In this document: piece by piece, positions 54,818 to 64,000 of the stretch | Layout: each line of letters begins with the position of its first letter | Position numbering within the stretch: the first letter of the stretch is position 1 | NCBI RefSeq assembly: GCF_003086295.3 | Contig: NC_092044.1 | Coordinates: 9,078,843 to 9,142,842, forward strand | DNA from: Arachis hypogaea | Taxonomy: Eukaryota; Streptophyta; Magnoliopsida; Fabales; Fabaceae | DNA length: 64,000 nucleotides | Direction of reading: 5' to 3' | The notes under the pieces: model-generated | Seen by the model: the letters and a program-made list of their open reading frames with translations, nothing else | What the model was told of the DNA's origin: nothing | The model's database searches: none | Program-made: the position numbers and the translations under genes

Positions 54818-56808
54818 ATTTTAATTAAAACTTGACTACCTATTGAACTTTTTGTTAGAGTAAACACTCTGCCCATAACACAAACAATAAATCTTTTTAA
54901 TCCAAAAAATTGATGAAAACCTCGCTTACAGATGATTTGACAACGTAAAAAATCACAAAATAAAGAACAATTTGCAATAAAGAGAGCTTCAATGAAAAAT
55001 TGACGATAACTTTATCGATTTTAATTAAAAAAATCAACACTCTATCTATGTATCTATCTGCACAATTCATTTAATTTTGAAAAGAAATTTTCATTGTCTA
55101 AATTTATCAACGGTAAATAGGTTGATATTATAAATATTAAAATAAACTACATATATGCATCAGTCGATTTTAAAGAAAAGCATTCTCAATGCACTATTCC
55201 GTTAGCAGTGCGAGGATAATATAAAAACGTTTTAAGGTAGCCAAAATAATGGACATCGTTTAGCGTAGCATCCAACTATATCCACATCAGCCGTTGATGT
55301 CTATATGTCGAAAATTGTCCTAATAACTAACATGAATCATATTTACAAAGTTTGAAATTAGCTAAATAAAAACAACTAAAATTTTAAAGATTAAATTAAA
55401 ATTTGCATACAAATTTAGATACTAAATTAAGTATGATCTCTACCCTTCTCAAATTTTATACATTTTTAATTTACAAATAAATTATTTAAAAAATATTTTT
55501 TGTTATTTCAAAAACTAAGCAAATAATTAAAAATAAATTGATAAAATTTATAAATTATATTTATTATTTATTAATCATCAACTCTATTTGATATATAGAG
55601 TTAACATTGTTTATAAATTCTCAAAAATTTGACTATTTTGAAAAACTTAGCGAAAATGATACTGTACTCACTTAGAATATTTCTTTAGAATGATAAATCT
55701 GTGTATATAAAGTCAGATTTCTAATTTCTAGTTAATGAAATTCTGTTCACCGTAAAATAAAAATAAAAAAAATCAAACGAATTCCAACCAAACAATTTTT
55801 CTCTTTATATTTTATTTTTGTTTTTTAATTTATTACTTCTTCTAATTTTTTATTTTGGACTGAAATGAGTATGAGTCGGGAGACATGAGTTATCTCTCAA
55901 GAATAAAAAAAAAAAAAAGAGAGATTCATATTTAATTTTTTATTCTCCACATCTTATTTCAATAATATGTATTATTTCTTAGGAATTTTTTTAACAAAGA
56001 ATAAAATTAGGTCAAGACTAAAAATTTATACTTAATGGATAACTTTTTTTATAAACTTTCTTTTATTAAAAAAAAATAAATTTTATTCTTCACCGAAACC
56101 TTTTTTTTTAACATAATATTACTCTTGTTCCAACACATCAATTCTTCCTTAGTAATCCGCTCTTCCTTAGTAATCCGCAGATGGAGGTGAAGGTGGGGTG
56201 AAGGTGGAGGTTTTGGAAAGCAACATTTTCGGCATGACTTTGGCGACATAGAAGGGCAGCAAAGAGTACACCATTTAAGACTTTCTCCCACGCCTTTCAT
56301 ATATCCGTGTCCTTTTCAATCCATTTAATCTAATATTTAATTCCGATTTTTCTTCCACACATGCTGCAAATAGATAATAATTCTTTAAAAAGTTATTGAC
56401 AAATTAAAAGTACTAATTAATTTAGGAAATAATTATAATTTTTTTAGTTAAATCATCCATATCCCGGAATATTGATTATTAAAAATTAATTAGTTCTGTT
56501 CAACTAAATCTTTGTTGAAGAACAAAAATATTATATATCATTAAATCAATCAGAATATATTTACATATAAATATATGTAAAATTTAATTCATTGTATTTT
56601 GTATTTTATTTTATATTTTATTAGGTATGTTATACTGTTAATTAACTTTATAGTTAATTTTTAGTATGTATTTGATATGGTTGATTAAAGAAATAGAAGC
56701 CGCTTAACAAAATAATTAATGATGAAGGTGATTGAAATATCTTGGAGAAATTATATTAAACTATTTTTTTACCTTAGTTCATCACAACAATAAAGAAATC
56801 TCATAATC
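54818..56808. other. AT-rich intergenic sequence
   Basis: No gene recognised. A 17-bp tandem repeat (CTTCCTTAGTAATCCGC) is at about 56,145-56,179. A minus-strand 83-codon frame (56,300-56,049) with a Cys-rich segment is unrecognised and unsupported. Confidence 0.4.
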
Positions 56809-58460
56809 CACAAATTCAATTCAACAGAATATATAAATTCAATTATAATTTTAGTCTTTATTATCTTATTTTATCTTATCTTTATGTTATTTTTTTTATC
56901 TTATCTTATTTTTATTTTTATCTTTCTTTCTTTAAATTCCACATTCTCTCTTTCTCTCATCATCAATTCATCATCATCGTTCAAAAAATTCTCTTTTTTT
57001 TTCTCTGAGGTGATCAAGAGAAGAAGAGTTTGCTTATCCATATTCTAGATCGTCTTAACAGAAGAGGGAGGGTACTGGTTTGCGGAGGCATTTTGACTTC
57101 TGCGAGCTTAGAATCCTCTCTCCTTTGTGTATTTATTTGTGAATATAATTCATAGCCGTTGCTGTTGGAGGCTCCTTTCCTCAAGGGGTGCATGTAGCAG
57201 CATCAGTGTTTGGTGACCTTGTTTCAATTGATAATTTGGAGGAAATTTCAAGTTAAAAAAGAGAAAAAGATATTGACTATTTGAGACTGGAATAATGGGT
57301 TCTGTTTGTTGTTGTTTGAGTGTTAATGATTTTGAAGATGATATGAATCCAAATAGTCCTGTATATAGGAACGGTGGGTGCATCAGTTCCGTCTTACAGA
57401 ACTTTTTGAATGCGTATGCATCAATATTCCGTAGAGGGGAAATGCAGGAAATTCCTTCATCTATACAGGGGGCAGCATCTATGACTTCCACAGCATCACT
57501 TGATAATTCTCTATATGACATGTACCGCTCTCCTCCAAGGCCAATGCCTTATGATGCAGACCCAAGGCATTTCCGCTCTCAGCATGATAGACTAGTTTCA
57601 CGACGTGAGAGGGGTTCAAGTCATGTGAATGATGAGGCAGAACCTCTAAGAAGTGATGTAGATGAGGATGACCAACAATCTTTAACTTCAAGCAACGAGT
57701 GGCATGAACATGCCAGTGAAGATGGATCCAAAGAAAACCATTCTAAGTCTTTATTAAGGCTTTCATCAGCAGAACCTACCACTGGAGTTGGACTTGTCTA
57801 TTCGTCCTCAGAAGAGGAGGATTGCTGTCCAACTTGTCTTGAAGAATATACTGAAGAGAATCCGAAGATAGTGACAAAATGCTCTCATCATTTTCATCTT
57901 GGTTGCATTTATGAGTGGATGGAGAGAAGTGACACCTGTCCAGTTTGTGGGAAGGTGATGGTATTTGATGAAACGATGTAATCTTGAGTTAAAAGTTTTG
58001 TGTCGTAGATGAAGCCAGCAACAAAGGAAAGCAAAGATACAAATACAAATTATAGACATTGTGAATACTTCAGATTAAGCCTTGTCATGTACATAAGTAT
58101 ATATACGAGTTTGCTTAACCATTATTGTGAGTTCAATATCATCCATGTTTCTATTGCCAAAACTTATTATGAGGAAAAAGGATAAGGCAATTTTAGATGG
58201 AAACTTTCTCATGGTTTCAACAGTTTCACTTTTCAAGAATTTCTTTCTTCTCTTTTAATTTGATCCTAGTGCTCTTGCAATTTTACATTTGACCAATGAT
58301 GCATTTTGCAGATAAAATGAACTCTGCAAATTTTAGGGATAAAAAAAAAGATAAAAATAAAAGAATAAGATAAGAAGATAACATAAAAATAAGATAAAAT
58401 AAGATAATAAAGACTAAAATTGTAATTGAATTTATATATTCTATTAGATTGAATTTGTAG
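56809..58460 (+). mobile_element. Gene-containing inverted-repeat unit (Pack-TIR candidate)
   Basis: The arms 56,809-56,934 and 58,341-58,460 are inverted copies of about 120-125 bp, including CACAAATTCAAT, AGAATATATAAATTCAATTA and TTTTAGTCTTTATTATCTTA. Between them lies a full mRNA-like RING gene. No clear target duplication flanks the outer ends, so the transposon nature is inferred. Two separate insertions of the same repeat in opposite orientation are the alternative. Confidence 0.6.
57295..57981 (+). CDS. RING-H2 E3 ubiquitin ligase, At3g02290-like, 228 aa, intronless
   Basis: Predicted to transfer ubiquitin from E2 to target proteins. The N-terminus MGSVCCCLSV has a Gly2 and clustered Cys suited to N-myristoylation and palmitoylation, so membrane attachment is likely. 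The middle (~65-165) is Ser-rich and disordered, with the family phrase DMYRSPPRPMPYDADPRHF. Residues ~177-218 are a RING-H2: CPTC, CSHHFHLGC and CPVC supply the C3H2C3 ligands, and the usual Trp (YEWMERS) is present. Length and ends fit the Arabidopsis At3g02290 family, so the product looks complete. Family genes usually have introns (recall); this copy has none and is followed by a 3' leader-like region to an A-rich arm, suggesting a retrocopy or captured cDNA. Confidence 0.88.
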   Translation: MGSVCCCLSVNDFEDDMNPNSPVYRNGGCISSVLQNFLNAYASIFRRGEMQEIPSSIQGAASMTSTASLDNSLYDMYRSPPRPMPYDADPRHFRSQHDRLVSRRERGSSHVNDEAEPLRSDVDEDDQQSLTSSNEWHEHASEDGSKENHSKSLLRLSSAEPTTGVGLVYSSSEEEDCCPTCLEEYTEENPKIVTKCSHHFHLGCIYEWMERSDTCPVCGKVMVFDETM

Positions 58461-58594
58461 ATCACACAATTTTTTTTATTATTATCATGGACTAAAATAA
58501 AAGAGTAGTTTAATAAATTATATAAATAAAATTATTTCTATAGAATGATATATTATTTTTATTTAATCTTCATTTTCAATGAAGGGAAGAACTA

Positions 58595-60055
58595 GGGTAA
58601 ATCACAATAATAAATCTAGGGGAGCAAAATTTTACACAAATCCGCCAAACCAAAATCTATTTCGTGAATCCACCAATGCACATTTATATGTAGTTCGAAC
58701 CAACTTGATTCGAACTCCATTTCTACATAATTCGAACCAAATACACAAACACATGCACACACTAATTCAAACCAAATAAGTTCGAATTATACACAACACA
58801 CACGCACACACTAATTCGAACCAACTTGGTTCGAATTACACACATAGTAATTTTTATGCTGTTAAAAAATTAATAATTTATTAAAAAAATTTTATTAGAA
58901 AAATTAATAATTTAAAAATTAAAAAATATATATTTTATTTCATACATTAAAAAAAGCTAACAAAATATTTAATTACGAGACTTCTTTAAAATATTTGTGA
59001 TTTATCAATTCGAATTTCATACAATACTCTTTTGTCCATTTTTAATAGCTTACGAATATTTTTTAATAAATTTATTTAAATTATACTACAAAAAATATTT
59101 TATCCTATGCAAAACAATTTAAAAAATGGCTTAAAAATGTTAGGAGTACTATACAAATTTATAATGTTCTAATAACTTAGGTAAAAACATCCATGTACTC
59201 AAATTTTAAATAAAATACTCGACATAGTCAATAATAATTTAGAAATGAAAGAAAATATTTTATTCCATACAAAACAATTAAAAAATATATTTTATTCTAA
59301 TACAAAAATTTTTTTAAAATGGCTTAAAAAATGTTATGAGTACTATAAAAGTTTGTAATATTCTAGTGATTTAGGTAAATACATGATAAAAATATTTTGG
59401 TTGTTATTGTTTTATATGGAATAAAATATTTTCTTTCATTTCTAAATTATTATTGACAATGTCGAGTATTTTATTTAAAATTTGAGTACATGCATGTATT
59501 TACCTAAATTATTAGAACATTACAAATTTTTATAGTACTCCTAACATTTTTAAGCCATTTTTTTAAAATTGTTTTGCATAGGATAAAATATTCTTGGTAG
59601 TATAATTTAAATAAATTTATTAAAAAGTATTCATGAGCTATTAAAAATAGACAAAAGAGTATTGTATGAAATTCGAATTGATAGATCACAAATATTTTAA
59701 AGAAGTCTCGTAATTAAATATTTTGTTAGCTTTTTTTTAATGTATGAAATAATATATATATTTTTTAATTTTTAAATTATTAATTTTTTTAATAAAATTT
59801 TTTTAATAAATTATTAATTTTTTAACAGCATAGAAATTACTATGTGTATAATTCGAACCAAGTTGGTTCGAATTAGTGTGTGCGTGTGTTTGTATATAAT
59901 TCGAACCTACTTGATTCGAATTATGTAGAAATGGAGTTCAAATCAAGTTGGTTCGAACTATATATAAATATACATTGGTGGATTCACAAAACAGATTTTA
60001 ATTTGGCGAATTTATGTAAAATTTTGATCCCTTAGTTTATTATTGTGATTTAGCC
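58595..60055. mobile_element. Mutator-type foldback element, 1,461 bp
   Basis: Almost the whole element is one inverted repeat: arms 58,595-~59,270 and ~59,409-60,055, termini GG(G/C)TAAATCACAATAATAAA. A 9-bp target duplication flanks it with one mismatch (GAAGAACTA 58,586-58,594; GAAGAATTA 60,056-60,064), as for Mutator-like elements. No coding sequence is present. Near both ends the arms carry several TTCGAA-centred palindromes. Confidence 0.82.
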
Positions 60056-60521
60056 GAAGAATTATGTATCACAGCAGAAAATATATATGTAAGATATAGA
60101 ATAATGTGTCCAGGATTTAGAGCGTAAAAAAATAGATAGATAGCGAGAAAAAGATGTTATTGTGAAAGAAAAATTTGGATTGTAAAAAAAAAGGACACGC
60201 GTCATCACATATCTATTGCTTATTTACTAACTACTTTATGTATAAGGTGTGTTTTGGAATACTGATACATTAAATTTATTTTAATAATTTTTTTTTTGAA
60301 ATAAAGAATTATATTAATTCTTAATGTTTGAATTAAATTTTAGTTTTGTTTAATGATCTATATAAACGTAATACATTTAATAAGCACATAATTATTTTGT
60401 TCATTTTAAACATATCTATTATTAACAATATATAGATACAGATTAATTATTAACAAATAGTCGCATACAGCAATGCGCAAATTGATCACCTGCTTTATAG
60501 CCAGAGAAAGTATCAGAAAAA

Positions 60522-60614
60522 TCACTGGCAACTATTTTTGGCAACTATCTTTGAAGGAACAATAACAACCAAAGCTAAGAGTCCTAAAATGACTATTGAA
60601 TATTTTGAAGTCAT
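60522..60614 (-). pseudogene. Signal-peptide exon of a small secreted (glycine-rich type) protein
   Basis: The ATG at 60,614 encodes MTSKYSIVILGLLALVVIVP then SKIVAKNSCQ. This is a good signal peptide (Lys, 14-residue hydrophobic core, likely cleavage near VAK), similar to first exons of legume glycine-rich or nodulin-like proteins. A possible splice donor GCCA|GTGATT follows before the stop at 60,522. No second exon was found downstream on the minus strand, so the gene is truncated or the exon is unrecognised. Confidence 0.45.
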
Positions 60615-60675
60615 TTTTAGCAGATGAACTAACATTAGATGAAAAAATATGTGAAAATGATCAAGAGAAGGATAG

Positions 60676-60683
60676 TTTATATA
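60676..60683 (-). promoter_or_regulatory. TATA box of the signal-peptide exon
   Basis: TATATAAA on the minus strand lies ~62 bp upstream of the ATG at 60,614, a plausible spacing for a short leader. Confidence 0.5.
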
Positions 60684-60870
60684 GAAGAGGAGAAAGACCA
60701 TGGGGACGTGCATATAACCGGAAAAAAAAAAGTCAAAAGAGTAAACACTAAAAACTATGCTAGCCAAATTTGTAATTAATATACGTATACGTTAAAATTA
60801 TAAAATTAAAACATTAATTGGGAGAAAAGTCAAATTTGTAATTAATACGGATAAAATAGATTATAAAAAA

Positions 60871-61115
60871 TTAATTACTCAAATTAATCTCTAAAAATTT
60901 TAAAAACTGATATTTTAGTCATAAAAAAAATTAATACACATATCAATTTCTAAAGTTTTGTTCCAGCAGACAAATTAGTTTACAATTTATTTTTCGGCAG
61001 AATAATTATCCAAATTAGTCCTCAAGAATTTTAAAAATGGAAATTTTAGTCCAAAAAAAATTAATACACAGATCAATCTCTAACGATTTTTTCTGTCAGA
61101 CATAACAGTCTCCCG
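60871..61115. repeat. Tandem pair of ~134-bp repeats
   Basis: Copies at 60,871-60,995 and 61,002-61,115 share CAAATTAGTCCTCAAGAATT-like starts, a TTTTAGTC core and AGATCAATCTCTAA. A third copy in inverse orientation is at the right end of the window. Confidence 0.65.
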
Positions 61116-61488
61116 TCCATTTTACTTTTACTATATCTCAACCTTTATTATTATTATTATTAACTTAGCTTTGTGCATGTGGATGAGAATTTTTTTCCGT
61201 TATAAATTATTAAAAATAATTATTTTTCGAAAACCCAATTTTAATCTTTATTTACAGGAATGCACGCTTTTTTTTAGTAATTAGAGCAAGTTCGCCGTAT
61301 CCCACGGCGAACTCTATGATTTTCTTGGAGTTCGCCTTAACCCATGGCAAACTCAATATATATTATATAGTCCCCCCTGGGCGAACTCTACGTGAAGTTT
61401 CCCCATAAAATGACCATAACAACAAAGTTGAGTATCGAAATTTGTTCTCGACAATCATTTTGGTTGTTGAATATCTCATTTTTTTACA

Positions 61489-62445
61489 ATGACAAAAAAT
61501 TCACTGTTATCCATTCATTACGATGCAGAAATAGTGTATGATGAAGAAGGTTCTATCATTTTTAGATCGAACCAACCAATATTTACCCATTTGACAGTAG
61601 AAATCAATTGTTTAAAGCTGTTAAAGAATCTAGTATTACTTTCCGTTGGGATGCAAGAGACAAAGAAGGTAAAGAAAATCTACTACAGATATCCAACCGA
61701 AATAGATGGTACCTTAATTTATAAAAGGTATGTCACAACTGTGTTGTTTATGCTGTTGGTATATTTGTGTGAAAACGCTTGTGATAAAAATGTTATGTTA
61801 TTTTGAATCAGGTATCGTCTGCGGGATGACGAAGACGTACGTCTTATACGGTCTTGGCACAACCGTTGGGCAAATGTTCATCTGTTGGAGTTAGCTGTGT
61901 TCCTCGTCAATTTGGGTGGCCGAGGATCGTCTGCGGATACTGTCGACGAAAGTTCGTTGAGTGGGCTTGTAAGACGAAATATCAGGCGGACAATGGTGGA
62001 TCTGAATATGGCTCCTGAAGGTAGTCAAGAAGGGTCTAATGTTGAAGTGGACAATGCTGAGTTGGATGACGGCATTGAAAGTCACGATGGTTCCGCTGTG
62101 AGGGATCCGATGATGGACCAGTATGAAGCTAACCCTGATGATGGAGACGATGCCGAAGAAGAACCAGCCGAAATTCCTGATGATGGTTACGATGAATAAG
62201 AGATGAACTTTTACGGTGACACACAAATTACCCTGACACAACCCGCTATTTCGCAACCGTATGATCGCCCAGACCACTTCTCTAGGTTGAATCTCGAGGC
62301 AATGACGTCCGATTGGTCCTTTACCTAGGGAGGCCCTGAAGATGATCCAAGGAATGAGTTCGAGGTTGGAGAACATTTTCAGAACAAGGAAGAAGTCATT
62401 TTGGCTGTTAAGACGTACAGTATCAGGAGGGCTGTGGAGTACAAG
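61489..62445 (+). pseudogene. MULE transposase (mudrA-like) N-terminal fragment with one intron
   Basis: Exon 1 is 61,489-61,727, the intron 61,728-61,811 (GT...AG, 84 nt) and exon 2 runs from 61,812. The splice keeps frame (IYKR joins YRLRDDEDV). The N-terminal domain shows KKIYYRYPTEIDG and VRLIRSWHNRWANVHLLEL, typical of plant MULE proteins. An acidic linker follows, then the MuDR-type segment FEVGEHFQNKEEVILAVKTY and SIRRAVEYK. Stops at 62,197-62,199 and ~62,325 break it. Everything after YK, including the DDE catalytic domain and zinc finger, is absent. Confidence 0.78.
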
Positions 62446-62772
62446 TGGCCATTCATGCTCGAACTCAACCATGTAGGCCACATACTCAAACACGGATCGT
62501 CTGAGATATGGCCTAATCACCTCTGGTGGCCTCGTCATCAAATTCTGCCTGGTACACAAGATCCGAGACGCCTACCAAACAGAAAGATAAAATTAAAAAC
62601 AAAACAAAAAATAGCGTCAACTCTAAACAGCACAAGTCCATTGTTTCATAATTAAAGAGAGATAAATGACAACAATATTGAATCATACCACTCGATCAAG
62701 TCTGCCAGCAATGTGCTCGGCCTGATCTAATCTGTAGAGGATCCCCTCGTATCCCAATAACTGCTGCTCCAT
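62446..62772 (-). pseudogene. Plant mobile domain (MAIN-like) protein, N-terminal fragment
   Basis: Exon 1 62,772-62,689 encodes MEQQLLGYEGILYRLDQAEH and IAGRLDRV. The intron 62,688-62,572 (GT...AG, 117 nt) is phase 0. Exon 2 from 62,571 encodes ASRILCTRQNLMTRPPEV, IRPYLRRSVFEYV and AYMVEFEHEW. I recognise this as the start of PMD/serine-threonine phosphatase 7 long-form-like proteins abundant in legume MULEs. It is cut at 62,446, before the core PMD motif. Confidence 0.65.
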
Positions 62773-63280
62773 CTAACCACAACCAATTTAAACAACATAA
62801 CATGTACTTATCAGCATTTATTTCACATTAACAAAATTTGTAAACAAACCTATTTGATAAACCCTAAACTACCTCACTCTCACTAAAACCCTAGGGAACC
62901 TTAACCTATTACTCACTTAACTCTACAATCTAACTTAATTTTATTAAGATTTGACTAACAACTTCAACCAATTTTTTTGACTAAACTAACTAACAGCATA
63001 CTAATTCACATGTTAAAAACATTCGACAACCACCGAATAACATAAAATAAGGAGTAAACAATAACTCTAACTATAATTAGCATGCAACCACTAAATAAGA
63101 AATAATAGTTAACTCTAACTAATCTGAGAAAAATTACTCAAACTAACATATTAATTACTAACTTTAAACTGCTGATGCTGTGAATATCAAATCTCTTAAA
63201 TGCCGAAATACAGAAAGTTCTAACAGAATAAAAATTGGGAGAAGGTGTGAAAAGAAAAGGACAAGGGACAATGGTCCCAC
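62773..63280 (-). other. Upstream region of the plant-mobile-domain fragment
   Basis: AT-rich, non-coding MULE interior containing AAACCCTAAAC and AAAACCCTAGGG phrases, seen in plant promoters. No repeat or gene recognised. Confidence 0.4.
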
Positions 63281-63672
63281 TTCCAATTTATAATACGCCG
63301 AACTTTGCATAGAGTTCACCGGGGGTATGGCGAACTTGTTCTAATTACAAAAAAAAAAAGTTCATTCTTGCAAATAAAGATCAAAACTGGGTTTCTGGAA
63401 AATAAATATTTTTAATAATTTATAACGGAAAAAAACCTGTGGATGATTACACTAACATATTAATACATACACTATTTTCGTTAGAAACAAATAAGGTGAA
63501 TATTGATACTTTGAAATTTAAATTAAAATATATTTTTTAATACAAACATATTTTTTAAAATAAGACATCTTTTGATTATATTAAATACAAAACTATCAAA
63601 TAGTTTCAACTTTGAATTTCTTGTAAAATAATCTCTAATAATTTTATTGATTATTATTATTATATTATTGAG

Positions 63673-63676
<4 letters not shown>

Positions 63677-63734
<58 letters not shown>
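63677..63734. repeat. (TA)29 microsatellite
   Basis: 58 bp of uninterrupted TA, beginning after GAGTGAA and ending before CCTTTT. Confidence 0.95.
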
Positions 63735-63739
<5 letters not shown>

Positions 63740-63859
63740 TATATTATAAATACATACATAAGAATCTAATGAATAAATTTATTATTATTTTTGTTTAAAA
63801 AATACAAAAAATTATGGTGCAATATTATTGTACAATTTATTATTATTATTATTATATTT

Positions 63860-64000
63860 TTTTTGGATGGAGGACTGATTTGTCTGCCGAAATAAAACCT
63901 TGGAGATTGATCTATGTATTACTTTTTTTTGAAAAGTAAAATGTCTGCTTTTAAAATCTTTGGGGACTAATTTGAATAATTACTTTGCCGGAAAGTGAAC
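63860..64000. repeat. Inverted third copy of the 134-bp repeat
   Basis: Read on the minus strand it gives TTATTCAAATTAGTCCCCAA ... TAGATCAATCTCCAAGG ... TCGGCAGACAAAT, matching 61,002-61,115. It runs off the window. Sequence from 63,447 to here is otherwise AT-rich with no gene. Confidence 0.65.

Larger units (their letters stand above)
61187..63437. mobile_element. Deleted Mutator-like element (MULE), 2,251 bp
   Basis: The 9-bp target duplication TGTGGATGA is perfect (61,178-61,186 and 63,438-63,446). Terminal inverted repeats of at least ~150 bp share TTTTTTTCCGTTATAAATTA and the GTTCGCC/GGCGAAC motifs. Inside are a 5' mudrA-type fragment (+) and the 5' end of a plant-mobile-domain gene (-) fused tail to tail at 62,445/62,446. 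The conserved catalytic parts of both are missing. Confidence 0.88.

Noticed and set aside
56049..56300. 83-codon minus-strand frame with a Cys/Pro-rich segment.
   Set aside because: No signal peptide, no family match, and about half is low-complexity Lys-rich sequence.
61891..62559. One 222-codon minus-strand frame as a single gene.
   Set aside because: Only its first part is plant-mobile-domain coding; the remainder is antisense to the mudrA fragment beyond the junction at 62,445/62,446.

Overview
This is plant nuclear DNA, most likely from a legume of the genus Arachis (peanut). The evidence is an LTR family beginning TGATGAGCGGATAATTTATA, which I recognise from memory as the FIDEL-type Ty3/gypsy family of peanut, with other legume repeats and spliceosomal-type introns. 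No bacterial, organellar or viral-vector features were seen. More than 80 % of the window is transposable elements, many nested; one intact host-type protein gene (a RING E3 ligase) is present.

Layout. (1) 1-20,033: a Tat-lineage Ty3/gypsy element on the minus strand (LTR 19,517-20,033, PBS 19,497-19,516, gag, PR, RT, two RNase H domains, IN). It is cut by two plus-strand FIDEL-like elements with 5-bp target duplications (ATAGG and ATTTT), and its polypurine-tract end abuts another FIDEL-like LTR (1-618). Both inserted elements have the same non-autonomous plan: gag-protease, then a palindrome array, then an accessory ORF of the putative plant transposon protein type, then the 3' LTR. Neither has RT or integrase. 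(2) 20,034-28,250: a degenerate tandem array of about 1.35-kb units holding a complete RTE-type LINE (23,236-26,440) with an open 1,008-residue EN-RT ORF and a 16-bp target duplication. (3) 28,724-28,935: half of a MITE-like repeat. (4) 29,169-41,857: a Tekay/Del-like chromovirus derivative with about 4.1-kb LTRs, gag but no pol; its 3' LTR contains a FIDEL-like solo LTR (38,387-39,906, TSD ATGCG). (5) 42,099-52,411: a very young, nearly complete Sirevirus-like Ty1/copia element on the minus strand. (6) 52,412-64,000: AT-rich, more gene-like sequence with an F-box/FBD remnant, a small MITE, an intronless RING gene between inverted repeats, a 1.46-kb Mutator-type foldback element, a signal-peptide exon, and a deleted Mutator-like element joining a mudrA-type fragment to a convergent plant-mobile-domain fragment.

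How it fits together. The retrotransposons carry no pol in three of the five LTR families or copies seen, so they depend on relatives elsewhere. Several unrelated families carry arrays of short palindromes containing CpG (TGGCGTTnAACGCCA, ACGCGT, CTCGTn8ACGAG, TTCGAA). The FIDEL-like elements also carry a repeated module, a short hairpin followed by AAGTTTGGTGT, both before the accessory ORF and before the 3' LTR. One of these elements contains a 49-bp stretch matching the 5' two-thirds of a tRNA-Cys(GCA) at a deletion junction, which looks like template switching onto a host tRNA. All family names are from recall of motifs; no search was run.
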